A stretch of 64,000 nt of DNA from Haemaphysalis longicornis (lineage: Eukaryota > Arthropoda > Arachnida > Ixodida > Ixodidae). Location: contig CM023448.1 in the NCBI GenBank assembly GCA_013339765.2, positions 22,461,295 through 22,525,294 of the forward strand, given 5' to 3'. The notes beneath the pieces were generated by a model. It saw nothing but the letters and a program-made list of their open reading frames with translations, searched no databases and had not been told where the DNA came from. Position 1 is the stretch's first letter, and every line of letters begins with the position of its first letter. Shown here in pieces: positions 32,441 through 45,500 of the stretch. The position numbers were made by a program, and so were the translations under genes.

Positions 32441-35400
32441 TTGTACAATAGTGCGTGCCGCGTTACAGACGAACTTTTATTCACCTCATGCAACCTGCTG
32501 ATGGCACTTGATGCAACAAGTGCACACCAACCGCGCAGGACTCCGATTCTAGGGAAGGTGTGGTGTGTGCTAGTCTCCTTGCGTACGTGATTCACGCCGT
32601 GAGACGGAGAAACCAACACGAAGAAAGAGATTCATGAACAGTAAAAGGAGTGAATCAGTTATAAGTATCCTCAGCCTCTCGCCTTGAAAATAGGTAAGCA
32701 GACATATGTGCCCCAGGAATTATTTTTTTATGCGAGATTATGTGCAATGCCGAAAAACTGAAATTGAAACACTCCACGTGCGTTGAAAGACACATCACGT
32801 ATTTATTTCAGTTTATCATCTAGTTCTTCCTCTGCGAGAACACGTTTAATCTGATAGGAAATCCTAGTGCGGCCGACAGCCGATTGTTGGTGAACCCGAC
32901 GAAGAGCTGGCTCTCGAAAGGGACTCTGCAACACCTCCGATAAACTCGTTGTTTATCTTCTGGGAGCAGTGCGAACGCTGTGTTGTCGCGAGCACGGAGC
33001 GGCACTGCGTGATTTGCTCGTCGCAGCAGATCCCCCTTTTACTTCTGCTTTGCTTTTGTGGCGATTTTTTTAAGTGGGCATCGAGTGCGTTCATTGCGGC
33101 AACTGAAAGTAGGCCGGCCAGTGGCAGTCACACCGCTCTGATGCGGTAGTTCGAGCGGTCGGAGAACGCCAAGATTGAGGAAAAGAGAGCAACATTTGGG
33201 CTGAGGTATTTTGCGACCTCCTGTTCTACGTGCTGGTGTGTTCGTTGATTACGTTCTGAAAGCATTGGAGATTTAGAAAAAAAGTTGAAAAAAGTGCGGC
33301 AGGGTCCATTTAGATGTATTTACTGCCAGCCTTAAACGCAGTTGGTTTGCTTTATTCGGGCATACTGCGAGCTTAGCAATAATTACGCGCTATAGTGCTT
33401 CGTTTCCTATAATCTGTATCAAGGTTTCACTTTTTTCACACTCAACGAATAAGTTGATTAGGGAACACCCCTGGAACAAAATTGTGTTTTTCAGTCAATT
33501 GATTCAAGAGTAAAGTGGCTTAGCAGGCATCTAGATGATAAAAAATTAAAGCTTTTCCACTCAACGTGATAGCCGTCGAAGCGCGGAGCAGGGATTCGCC
33601 AAACGAGCTGTAGCGGCCTCTCTTGACTAGTTTCTGTATCAGCCTGGCGTTGGTACCGAAAGGAGAATAGAGGACGCCGGAGCCCCTGAAAAGGCTTATG
33701 CAGAGATACTGGATTGAATTTTCATTAATTTGAAGTCATTAAGGAAACGCCGTATTAAAGCCGCCGAGCAAGGCAACGAAGGCGGACGATGACAAGCAAC
33801 GCCACCCCCAAAATCTGGCCTCTTTTTGTAGGTGCCGTGGTTTGTCGTTATACGCACTGGAGCCGTGACATCACTCAATCACCAAGTCACGAAAAAAAAA
33901 CCCGAGAAGATATATATAGCAAAAATATATAACAATAAAAATAAAAATATGCAAAATTTTGAAACTTGAAATATAACAAACCATATCGTAAAGGTCAACC
34001 TACATCAGCGTCCGCCCGCGATTAATTCAAAAACGAAACCTAAAATAAAGCGGCGACCAGTATGCCATTTCATGATGCTATGCGATGTAAAAATTAAAAG
34101 ATTCCAACGGACAATACACAACGCAAATAGGAACTTTGCACTATGTTTGTGCATTCGCCTTTGGCGTGCTGTTTCCCAATGTATTTGGTGTAGTCAGAAC
34201 CTGAGCTAAAATTCGAGTATCTACATAATCGAGCGTGAACTTTCGCCTAATTTGCGAGGTATGGAATGTACTCCCCAGGGAATGGTTTCCCTTTCAATGA
34301 ACGGTCAGCCAGACGTTGGCCATCATCGCTTCTCAAGAGGCTTGGGAGGCTGTGATCTCAGTCTTAAGAAATAAAATGATTTATTTTGTGAAAATCGCAA
34401 TTCATGGGACTGTCAACTGAATGGTAGGCGGCTTCGCAAAGTTCGTGACACCGGGATAAGATTGGCCCACCCCACGTCGTTAGGAGATGGGTTTTTGTGG
34501 TTTTATCAAGCACCTGTGTCATTTTTCAAAATGATTTTCGTCTTCTACTTCCCTATGACCTAATTAACCAGCTGCTAATTCGAAGCATATATGTAATTTT
34601 ACACAGACGATGGAAACTGTTTGGCTATCGGGGCGTGCGACTCCACTTTCATTTTTTGGCGTGTTGAATTCCATTTTAACCGTATTAGCTCCGGCCAATC
34701 GAAAATACAGTACACCACAAAAGCAAAAATTCTCTGTAGCCAATGCGCAAACTTGAACAACTCCAATAACAAATAAAAGTAATTATAAATAACTGCATGA
34801 CGGGAACAAATGAATGGGTTAGTTTAACAATGCCAATTTCGAAGCCACATCAAGAGGGTTGTATATATGCGTAGAAGTAATCTGTTTGAAGTGTCGCAAC
34901 TGCTCAAAAAACATCTGCAAGTTGGTGCGTAAAGTTCACATCCTACGTAAATTCGAGTCGAAACAAGGAAGATTTGGGGGTTTCTCCTATTGAAATAACA
35001 TTTCGTAATATTTCGCGCCTCTGGAGAATGTCTGTAAGCGCAACAATAGTTCGGGGACAGACCGTGAGATATAGGGCCACTTCTGCCCAATTTAAAGTCA
35101 CTCACTGATTTGAATTTAGGTAGGTTTGAGGAGGTCCGGACTTGCAAGTTCTTTTCCAACGTTCTTTAGCCTCACGGTCTTTTTTACCCTTTTCGAATTT
35201 TGTGCATTAATTGAAAATTGTCGGAAGACCCATTTTATATGAATCCCCCCCCCCCCCCCCCCCCCCCAGAATCAAATGGTCGAACATTACATTTAATCAT
35301 TCCTGAATTACGAATGTCAAACATAGGTTTATTTGTTCACTTACTTTTTAATGATGCGCGAGAACTGGGTACAAAAAAGGAATGATATTCAAGCATAGCC

Positions 35401-36283
35401 TAACAAATGGAATGATGGACTTAAAAAGAACTATTTCCAGAATCAGAGAAATAATCGTTAATACTGAAAAGTATGGCCATATAACTGGGGCGCGTACTTA
35501 AATTGTGGGGCATAACTTAAATTGTGTGCACATCATCCAACATAGATCAGAAGAATCTAGTTTGAAGCCATTCAAGGGAGAAAGGCGACTGTTTAATTTG
35601 GATTAGTTCAGTGCTTGGCAAGATTCTTTGTTTTGCTTGAATTTGGTGCTAGTGTGGTGCTAGTCGAGAGGCCGAAGAGAAGCTTCGTTAGCACAATAAA
35701 ACACCTCGGGGGAAAGTTTAGCCATGGCCTTTTCTGATGTGCTCACCAGGAACGACCATTCCGCCGTAGTGTACTGAAGTTAGTCTATCGTTGGAGCTGT
35801 GTGCAGGATTATCATAGTAATTGATTGACTTTATCCAGTAAAAGCTCGTATCCTGGGAGAAACGGAGGGGGGTAACAGAAGCGAGATTGACTACAACACG
35901 TACGTGCCGCAATCTTTATTTTTGATTTGCTTCCTTTTTTGCAACTGCTACTTTTGTGCACCGATGGCAACAAATGTAAACTTTAAATAAGTGTTACACA
36001 CTCCACTCCAATGGGAATCCACTGTACTAACCTTGCTCTAACGCCCATGTCCAAATTTGTTTAGCGGCGATAGTGCTTAAATTTTGGAAAGGCCAGTATA
36101 TTAATCAAGGAGGTTAGTGAACAATATTACAAAAGTGGTCCGTACGGTGAGCCTGTAACCTCGGCTGTTTGTTTGTGCACCTAAAAAAGTAGTAGTTTGT
36201 TGGTGAGGGCTTTCTGAGAAAACGGATACGCATGAAAATTGGTATTCCGTAGATTACCTCGTTCGAAACTCATAGCCATTTTT
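32441..36283. other. Long interval upstream of P450 without recognisable gene
   Basis: Only short ORFs without domains are found. AT-rich tracts lie at 33890-33980, and a run of 23 C at 35245-35267. Any distal control sequence of the P450 gene would lie here, but none is recognised. Confidence 0.4.
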
Positions 36284-36383
36284 ATTGTTGGGACAATTCG
36301 CCGCTCCGAACGTCATCAATTTTAATATTTGTTGCTCCTCTTGTATCTGTCACAGTTTTAGCGTCGTAGCACCTCGAAGGTCC

Positions 36384-36563
36384 ATGGAAGCCAATCCCTA
36401 CAGCGCTACGGCGGCACTGTTGTGCTTACTCTCAGCGCTGTCGATTCTCTGGGTTCTCAAGAGAAAGCACCAGCAGAGGCTATTCCGAAGGTACGGAATC
36501 CCAGGACCAGAACCCAGCCTGTTCTTCGGCAACTGGAAACAACTGAAAGTGGATCGCCTAAAG
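36384..36563 (+). CDS. P450 exon 1
   Basis: Sixty codons from ATG, ending ...VDRLK before the donor GTATAC (phase 0). It encodes the hydrophobic anchor ATAALLCLLSALSILWVL, the basic stretch KRKHQQRLFRR and IPGPEPSLFFGNW. An upstream in-frame ATG at 36285 would add a less plausible leader. CTGTCACAG just before 36357 could be the acceptor of a 5' UTR intron. Confidence 0.88.
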
Positions 36564-39500
36564 GTATACGAGACCGATGAAAATGAACAATGTTATGCTC
36601 TGGTCAGAGAACCTGGTGGGAGCGTAAAATATGACGGCAGGCCTTGGGATGTTGAGCCCCCTCCCCCAACTCACCCACACAAACAAGCTAACACAACCTC
36701 TCGTCAATCGGCTCATGACTATCCCAAAGGGACAGCGAAGTGAGCTGCTTAACAGTATCTTGTTATATTATTCGATTAAAGTCTATTCTGCGCATGCCAC
36801 GTTGTGCTTGAAATTACCTCGGACTATATCGGGAATTTATCAACAAGAGAACGGCATTCGGGAACGCCGTTTGCATCATCTCCCCAGCATATTTGCTGGC
36901 GTCGGCTATTACGACAAAGCGGCAAGTTTGGACGGCTTTCGCAATTGCGAGCCTGTTCATCCTGTAAAACCTGAGTTCATCCTGTTAAAAAAAAGTATGC
37001 ATTTGGTGAAAGTTTTTTAGGCTCAGAGAACATAGAAACATATTCCTAACCACTGTGACGTCCACTCGCGAGTTGATGCGGCAGCAGCATGGGGTTTTCT
37101 CTTCGACCCCAATTACCCATAAACCACGGCTCTTGACTCCCGCTAAACAGTCGCATATGAATTACACGAGTTAACTACGCAGTGCAGCCAAAACACAACT
37201 TCGACTAGTGCACTGCAGTGCCGGTTTAGCATCATAAACCAGGCTAGACAGACTGCAACATCACTTTGGAAGCGAACGGCGCTCGGTCTTCAAGAGAACC
37301 GTGGCTCTAAACCGCAAATCCAACGGATCCATTTCTAGCCATCAAAGAATATTTCGAGGGCTGTTCACAGCGAGGCGAAAATCCGCCCCCTCCCTCATCT
37401 CGCGACGTATCACGTGACTAAGCGTCATGCCTTCGTGCATAGACATGACAGATGGACGGCTGAAGCGCCGCGGCTCCCTCCTTTCGTTATTGCCACTCCG
37501 TCTTTGCGCTGTTGCCGAATGTCATTAGGCGTCGGTAACTGGTCGTACGACGACTTGGCGCTTTGGCAGCAGCCACCGGATGCCAGCCACAAAGTTGGGC
37601 CCGCCGTGCTCACTGCGTCCGTCAACACCGATCACCCAGATGAAAGCGAGCCGCCGAAAGTCACGTTCCTTGCGTGAACATGACAGTAAGGCGGCACTAC
37701 AGTTCCTGTATATCGCGTAGCACCCCTAGGGGAGCTGTATACAGGAGCTTTACGCGGCGCAAGCGCGGACTGCCGACCGTCGGGGGCGCCGATGCAAGGA
37801 TCGGAGACTGTTTCTACAAGCTGCACAAACGATTGCCGCATCGGCTGAGATGACAAAGTTACAGAAAAAAAACATCACTTAAGTGCTCTCACCATCATCT
37901 AAGATAATCGAGCCATTGTAACCACGAAAATACTGCAGGGCATTAATTTTAGGACATGTCAGAACTTTTTGCAATCATTAACAGCGTGCTAGGTGAAGTG
38001 TTTTGAAAGAAATGCTTTTCCGCTTCTTTACGGCTTTGACGCAAGGACCATGCTGACCGTCCTGTAGGCATCCCATCTGGGATCGGAAGAATGTGTGCCG
38101 GCACAGAACAAACATTTCTTTTGTTCGTCAGACGCTATAAGCACGCACAGTACTATAGTGCTATGAATGAGAATAAATGATCCGCATTGCAGCGCATTTG
38201 TTGGTAAAACGTCAACTTTGTATTTACAGATATATTAAAAGATAGTCAGGGTACACAAACGGCCTGTATCTTCATAATAATCCTCCTTGCCTGTATTCAC
38301 TCTACTAACTGGCCTCCACTCTACTACTAGCTTGCATGCGGTTGATATTTAAAGAAGCCGGTTATGTTAATTCAGTCATTTAAACTAAACTTCTTTTCTT
38401 GATTTAAACATTTGTTTGCCGTCAAAAAGGTTGAATAAACGTATACGAACTGCATGCGCTTTATTTTTAAAGAAGCCGGTAATGTTAAATTAGGTCATTT
38501 AAACTAAACTTCTTTTCCTGATTTAAACATTGTTTGCTGTCAAAGATGGTTGAATAAACGTATACGAACTGTTCAATATTCATGCAGTACTGCATTTTAG
38601 ATTAACGTAATCTCAGAGAAATGCCTCCCACCTCATCCCCCTACCCGTGCATCCGAACAATCACGCATTTCCGTCTCGCATTCCCTTTTCTAGCTATGTA
38701 TTGCACACATATATTTAAAGAAATTATCCCCTTCATTTGCTAAACAACTGGTGTGGAAGTGTCAAGTTTATTTTTTTAAATGACGGTGAGATCTTTACCG
38801 AGATTACATATTTTGTGCAGACTTAAAATTCAAGAGCGTACGATTTCATGGGCGGACTGCTGCCCCGCAAGCGCCTGCAACCGCGGCAGAGTGCAGTGCA
38901 GAAAACTATGAATGTTTCCTGTGGTTTTTCGTCAAAAGCAGCTGCTTGGAAAAGTTACGCCGCTACTGAAAACCAGAATTTCAGAGATACGCTCGTAATA
39001 GCGCTCATATCAAGTAAAAATAACACGTAGACAACTTTATAAGCAGTTGGTCTTCAGAATTACTCTGAGCTAAGCGTTGAAGTGTTGTAATTGGATGTGT
39101 TTGTCGGTTTCGCAAACATTTAGTGGTAGCACAACACAAAATTTGCTGTGTATTTTTTTGCAGATCATGGATGACTGGATCAAAGAATACGGCAAGGTGT
39201 TCGGCTTCTACGAGGGGGAGGTCCCTAAAGTAGTTATAAGTGACTTGGACATGATCAAGGAATGCTTCGTCAAACAGGCACACATCTTCCGCGACCGCAT
39301 GCCGCTGACAATCGAAGTGGAACCACTTAACAGCAGCCTTCTTGGACTAAAAGGTACGTAACCGCGAGCAGTCTCACCTAAAGGAGTCATGAAGAGAAAA
39401 CACAAGTTTGGTTCATTCGAAATACTGCCTCGTTAGAACCATACTGACACCACTTTTAACGCAAACTTCGCTCAAATAAGCTAGAATATTAGGAAAACAG

Positions 39501-42500
39501 GGAATGACCATGCGACCCATTAGCTCATTTCCCGCAACAGAACCTATGATGTCACACTAGAATGCTCTGCGATTGGCGGAGCCCGGCAAAAGCAAACGCA
39601 AGTTAGACAGGGCTTACCAGTTTGCATAGTGAGATATATGCCCGTGAAACATACTGCCCATTCCTTTTATGACGCTAAGAATGGTGGAGTAAACGGTTGA
39701 AGTTCCGAACGAACACGCAAACATTTACGTCAATGCGTACGAAACTACCGCCGGCCGAGCTGTTCATCTCCTCTCCCTCTCCCTCTCCCTTTTCTTTCTG
39801 CCGTCACTGCTGCGTTCGCTCACTCGGTTACGCGGACAAACAGACGCCGGCCCCGCCGAACCCACGTAACTGATGCCAAAGGGCTTTCCTTAAAAATTCC
39901 GTGTCTTTGGATTGACGGCCTCTCCCACTTTAGAAGAAATATTGTTTGTTCGCATTACGGTATGATGAGGAAGGCAAAGCCCGGCATGGGCCATGAAGTC
40001 TTGTACGGTTTTTTGTCTCGAAGGTAACGAGTGGAAGAGAGTGCGGACAATACTCAACCCAAGTTTCAGCGTAGCCAAGATGAAGCTCATGTCTCAGGTG
40101 ATGAACACTTGTGGTGACACCTTGGTCGAGGTACTCTACGAGCACATTTCGGTGGGGCGCTCCATCGTTGACATCTCGAAGCTGTCCCAGGCCCTTTCCA
40201 TGGATGTCATCACCAAGTGTGCCCTGGCGTGGCAGGTGAGCTGAGGCTGCCCGCTTTTGTGCCTTTTCGTGCGTTCACGTTTCGACTGTTTCATCCCACC
40301 GTACATTCAGTGACCTGAACCTCAATTAGGATGCAAAGATGTATCAAGTTAGGAGTGTTCCGTTGCCAGAAAATCATTACCATGCTTTCACCGCTTTCTG
40401 TGTGCAGTGGACTCATTTTTAAAGCTTTAAACTGAGCTTGGACCTATCAGGGACTACCAAGCGTTCGTATTCTGTGCAAGCGGTGTAATATGCGGCTATT
40501 TAATTGAGCACAATTTATATAATTACTGTCGCCATCGATATTAAAAAACAGGTAACCCTCAGGGTAAATAAAACCGAAAATTCAAGGTCCTCGTTCACTG
40601 CTCCCAAAGAAAATAATAAGAAGACGGAACCGCTACGTGTCCGCCAAATACGCTAAAAACAAGGAAGAAAAGTACAGGTCTGCACTTAGGAGACTGCACG
40701 AAGACGCTGGATTTACAACCGGCTTTTTACTTGCGAGCAGTTTATTGTGAGCTTGAAATGGGAAATGGGAATTCACAAACCTGTTCAGAATTTCCGGATT
40801 TTATTAAACAAATAGTAGATGCATATTTCATGACACTTCTTAGTACAGTAGGAAGCATCGAAGCAAAGTGTATAACTGTCCAGCAGACTTGCGTGTATAG
40901 CCTGGTCACGGCCTATATTCTATTTCTTTTTGCCATTATTTTTCTTGGTTGGCATTTTAGAATCTAACAACTAGCCACCTCCAAACACCCGGCCATCACA
41001 TCCCCCTCAAATTCGGGTCCCGAACGGGCCGAAGGGTGACATTACCAAAATGTTTGTGCTTGAGTTCAGTTGTAACTGTCGCTGAACCTGGGCATTGATG
41101 AGAAACATGTCAAATACCTAGCGTCATTTATTTAGTATCACCAAGGTGATGGAAACCAAGGTTAAAGGCCGGACAGTGAGCACGCAATACAAACAAATCG
41201 CCAACGTTGACGTGATTGGAAGTAAAGAACAAGCGCTTACCCTTGTCAATAATGTGAGTGGTTTATCAGTCTAGGAGCCCATCTGTTGTCCGTGCTGCCG
41301 TAGCCCAGGTCAAAAATTTTCATTTACTGTTTTAGTTTTAATTGTTATTTGGACAACGTTGTTGAGTTATTAGTGTTTTAAATTATTGCTTTCGAATCGC
41401 TAGGTTAGGTGGCTACGTTGGGTAGAGAAAGAATTTCATATTTGCCGCGCTTTCGAGGCGCTTCAACGAAAAGTGCTACGAGTTGTGGCGCGCCTCCGCC
41501 AGATGGCGCCACGGGTCCCGCGACCGAGAGTAGACACAGTGAACATCCCTCGCTAGGGGCACGATCAAATGCAGAGCATTTCCGGGGGCGCACGACGTTA
41601 AGTAGCTTGCGTTACGTTAATGTTGTGGCACTTGTGGCAACTGCTGACGAGAGAGACGCTCGTCAGCAGTAATTTGAATGAGTCAACGATATAGGCGCGT
41701 TCGTAGCGTCCCTTACTGTGGTCGGCTTTGTGGAGCAGTGGTTAGAGCACCATGCACATTGCCTTCCGCCCGCAGGGTCAAGGGATCCAAACCAGGCTCC
41801 GGATAGTATTTTAGTTTTATTAGTAGGAGGGGTTGCGGTGCGGACTAAGGACGTCAACGCGGTGACATCGTGAGTTACTGAAAATGCTCGGCATTTAAAA
41901 AAGCGGCTGACGATGACTATACTCCCTGATGCAAATTTTTGCACAGCGCGAACTGCAGTCTTCTCGGCCATGGCGAATAGCTGCTACGTCTCAGGAAGGG
42001 ATCACGGTATCAGCGAACGCACTGCTCCTCGCGCTACTCGGCCGTTATCTCGCAGCGCGTCGCCGACAACGACCATGTTACAAATCGTGTTTCAACTTCT
42101 CGCGCAAATGCCACGTGGCTTCGGATGAGCTACAAACGAAGGAGGAGTGACTGGCGAAAGTGTAAGAAGGAGGGCGCTCCCGGCGGGGACCGATCGATCG
42201 AGTCTTTTTATTGGAGCAAGGAGGGCGTTTGCCGTAGGTGGTGAGAAGGGTAGGAAGGAAGGGATTACTAATCAAGCTCAGTATTCAAAGAGGAGATTCG
42301 TGTTATGGGGGCCTGGAGTCTTCACCGGGGTCGGCCCCAGTTAGGCTACTCGCGCCAGACCACTCTTAACTGCAAAAGCGGCAATTGTTCGTAATAAAGA
42401 TGCGTCTAATGCAGTATGTGCTTCATGTGGTAGGGTGTCGGGATGAATGTTTGTTAAACTCTCTGGGCGATGTTTGGCAAAGTGTGGGCACGTCCACACT

Positions 42501-45500
42501 AGGTGGTGGAGATCTGATTTGACTTCAGTGTTTCAGTAGGGGCATCGTGGGTGTGTGTTGGGGCAATTTGTCCATTTCTGGGTAATGTGAGGAGTGTAGG
42601 CGGCATCTGCGCATAGCTTGTTGATCTCCCTTGGTGAGGATCATGCAGCGATATTCACAGACGCCTCCCAACACCGAGGGCAGCAGTACGCCATCATCGT
42701 GGCTACCTCCAGAACCAACCTCGTTGCCTTTGCCTCACTCAGAGATCCATCGCCTTTGTTCTCACTCAATTAGGGACTCGGAAGGTAGTCGCCGACTCTC
42801 AACAAGCCTACCGGAATTACCATTTCGGTTGGGTGTCCCAACTTGCATTGCGTGTGCTAAAAAAAATTGCCCCCACCTCCCCGAAGGGAATCGTGAGGAA
42901 GTGCGAATGCATTTCTTGCGCCGAGAGTACACGGCGTAGTAATTCTGACATCGCCTTGAGAGGCGCCCAGCCAGCGAACGGTCTAAACTGGAGCAGAGCG
43001 AGCAGGAGACTGTAGCGAGAGAGCGCGCGCGAACCGACCCACGGAGGTCTGGCAGTTTATCGCTGCATATATAGGGGGGCACGCCGCGCCGAGCCAGGTG
43101 GCTGAGAGAGGAGGCGAGTGCAAGGGGAGAGGGACGCGCGCAGCGGCGCACGGCAGCTGCAGTCGAGCGAGGGGAGAGGAGGTGCGGGTGCGTGACGTCA
43201 CGGCGCGGGGAGGGAAAGTGACACGCAGCGGCGCACGGCAGCTGCCGGGGAGAGGGGTGGAGTGTGTGACGTCACGGCGCGGGGAAGGGAGAGGGATGCG
43301 CGCGGCGCACACCGCCGCGCCGCGAGGGAGCGGTGAGGGGCGTGTCGTCACGTGGTGAGTGACGTCACTGCGCCGTTGCTACCGACGCTCCTCTCCGCTC
43401 TGCGCCGTTGCTAGGCTGCGGACGCCGCCGCCGCCGGCGGTGGATGGTTTGGGGTCGCTTATAAAGTGCATCGCACTTAAAATCCGCCCCCAAACGGTTC
43501 CATTCAGCTCATCTGGACACCCGCTCACGTTTCCACGGAGGGCAAAGAATACGTACACAAACAATCCTGCGCTTTTACCCCCCGTGCTACGGAGCTGCAC
43601 CAGGGCAGTCACGCGCTTGTCTCGTTCAGGGACATAACCCAGCATTATCGCCTTCAGAGACAGACCCTACCTTCGCTTCACCCGAGCGTTTCGAGAGAAT
43701 AACCGACCACCCTACGTCTCATACAATCCGGCTCCTTCCCACACCCGACGCGTCTGCCCTTAATCCACCCGAATCGCTGTGACGCTGAATGTAAATTTTG
43801 ATATGAGGTAGGGACACTACGCCACATAATCGGGGTGTGGTGGTGTAGTCTTGAGCACGCTCCTCTCCATCCGTAAACTACCCAACCGCCGATCTCGTCG
43901 CCTCCGTCCGCGGCGGCAGAGACGCAGAAGTTAGATCGTCTAACACCGGGTTTGAGCTTCTTTAATTTTATAAAAAAGAGTTTCCACTCATGTGCTACAC
44001 CAATACAACTCAACCAACCACCGTTCATGCATCATGCTTTGATTTAATCTTACCAACAATATCTCTTTGAAGTAATAAAGGGCGTGGTTAAGTGCATTTC
44101 ACTTCTCTCTGGCGTAACTATTTGTATAGCTACGTGAGTAAATTTAAGTGACGTCGCATGGGTAATCGTTGTGGGTGCCGTTTACAGCTTTGCGTTCTAA
44201 CCCCATTCACAGGGTGGATTGGCGCAAATTTTTTTGTTGTTGTTGTTTTCCGAAGAAAGCTTAGCGTTTCATCTTCATCATTCTCATCATCATGCCCGGG
44301 CATAGAAGGCTCCGCTTTAAAATACGGCTCTAATTCAAGCACAACAGGTGTTATTGCGATGGAATAGTAAACATATCGGGACCCTTTTACTACTTTGGAA
44401 AGGCAAGTTACGTTGGGAACTTCGTTTGTTGCCCTGTGTTTCGTTGAGAGCTGTGTTTACGTGGCGTTTAAAGTTTCGTTCACGTTGCCTTAGCGTGTCC
44501 AGTCTCTCCTCCGGTCACTGTTTTTTTGCTGTTGTGGTAGTGTTACATCACGCACAATTGAGCCCGCGTTGACCGTTGGGAATCCATGAGAAACGCCAGA
44601 CGTCTCGGGCGCGCCGCTAGTTGGACATGCTTGAGTTGCCGCAGGCTCGTGAAAATGATAACCCCTCTTGTTTGTGCCGACGAAGCAAGGAAGTACTGCT
44701 AAATGATAATGGGTCAGGGCCGAAACATATGACAATAATAGGAATAGTTATTTTTATGAGCGTGTGTTATTCGCGTAAAATGTTGCAGGAACAAGTTTAC
44801 CGCAATCAATCTGCTTTGGTGCGGACAAAATCACCAAATTAATAAGCCAATTAATCTCCCATTAATTAAAAAACTCATTTACATAGCGACCCTGCACCGT
44901 CTTCATATTTTCAGTATAAATTTCACCGCTAGTGCGACTTCTCCCTCCTTCCGCTCACCTCTTCGCTCATTTTAATTTAGCGGACGGATAGTTCCCACCG
45001 CTTTTCTCTGTGCCCCTGCAGTTTCCCGTTGGAACAGCATTTCCGAGCGGGCGAAGCGGGCAACAAGCCAAGAGGCGGATGTTTTCACTGGTCGCCAGTA
45101 ACCTTCGGAAGGCAGCCCGCGGGCGCTAGATACGACGGCGGCCCAGAAAGCGACGCGGAGCTGTTGTATCTGGGAGCTTGAGTGGAGTACACGACCGCTG
45201 GCCTTGGCCGCTCAGGCTGCGGGCATTTGCGCAAAACGCCACCGTCTCCTCCGGCCGCAGCAATCCGTGTTGCTGTAAGTTGTGTCTATTGAAGGCGCTG
45301 ATCTGTTGCGGTTCGCCACCTATCTGCGCTCGTTAAACGGAAGTGAAGCTGGCGGCGACAAGAGGGCCCCGTACTACTGACCCCGGTACGTGCACACACG
45401 GTTTTTGACGCATCGGCCATGCTTCCAAAATATTCTTAGCACAAGCGCTATCATGAAAGGCATTCAAGCTAGAAAGAACCCATTGCAATTAAAGTGCTCA

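Noticed and set aside
35245..35267. Run of 23 C as a possible functional G-quadruplex
   Set aside because: A homopolymer of this kind is common and length-unstable. Nothing nearby supports a role, and its length may be a sequencing artefact.
36285..36383. N-terminal extension of P450 from an upstream ATG
   Set aside because: It would place 33 non-membrane residues before the anchor, unlike microsomal P450s, and it contains a likely 5' UTR splice acceptor.
41409..41672. 87-codon frame in P450 intron 3 as an alternative exon
   Set aside because: No splice context in phase with neighbours and no P450 similarity. GC-rich sequence explains the open frame.
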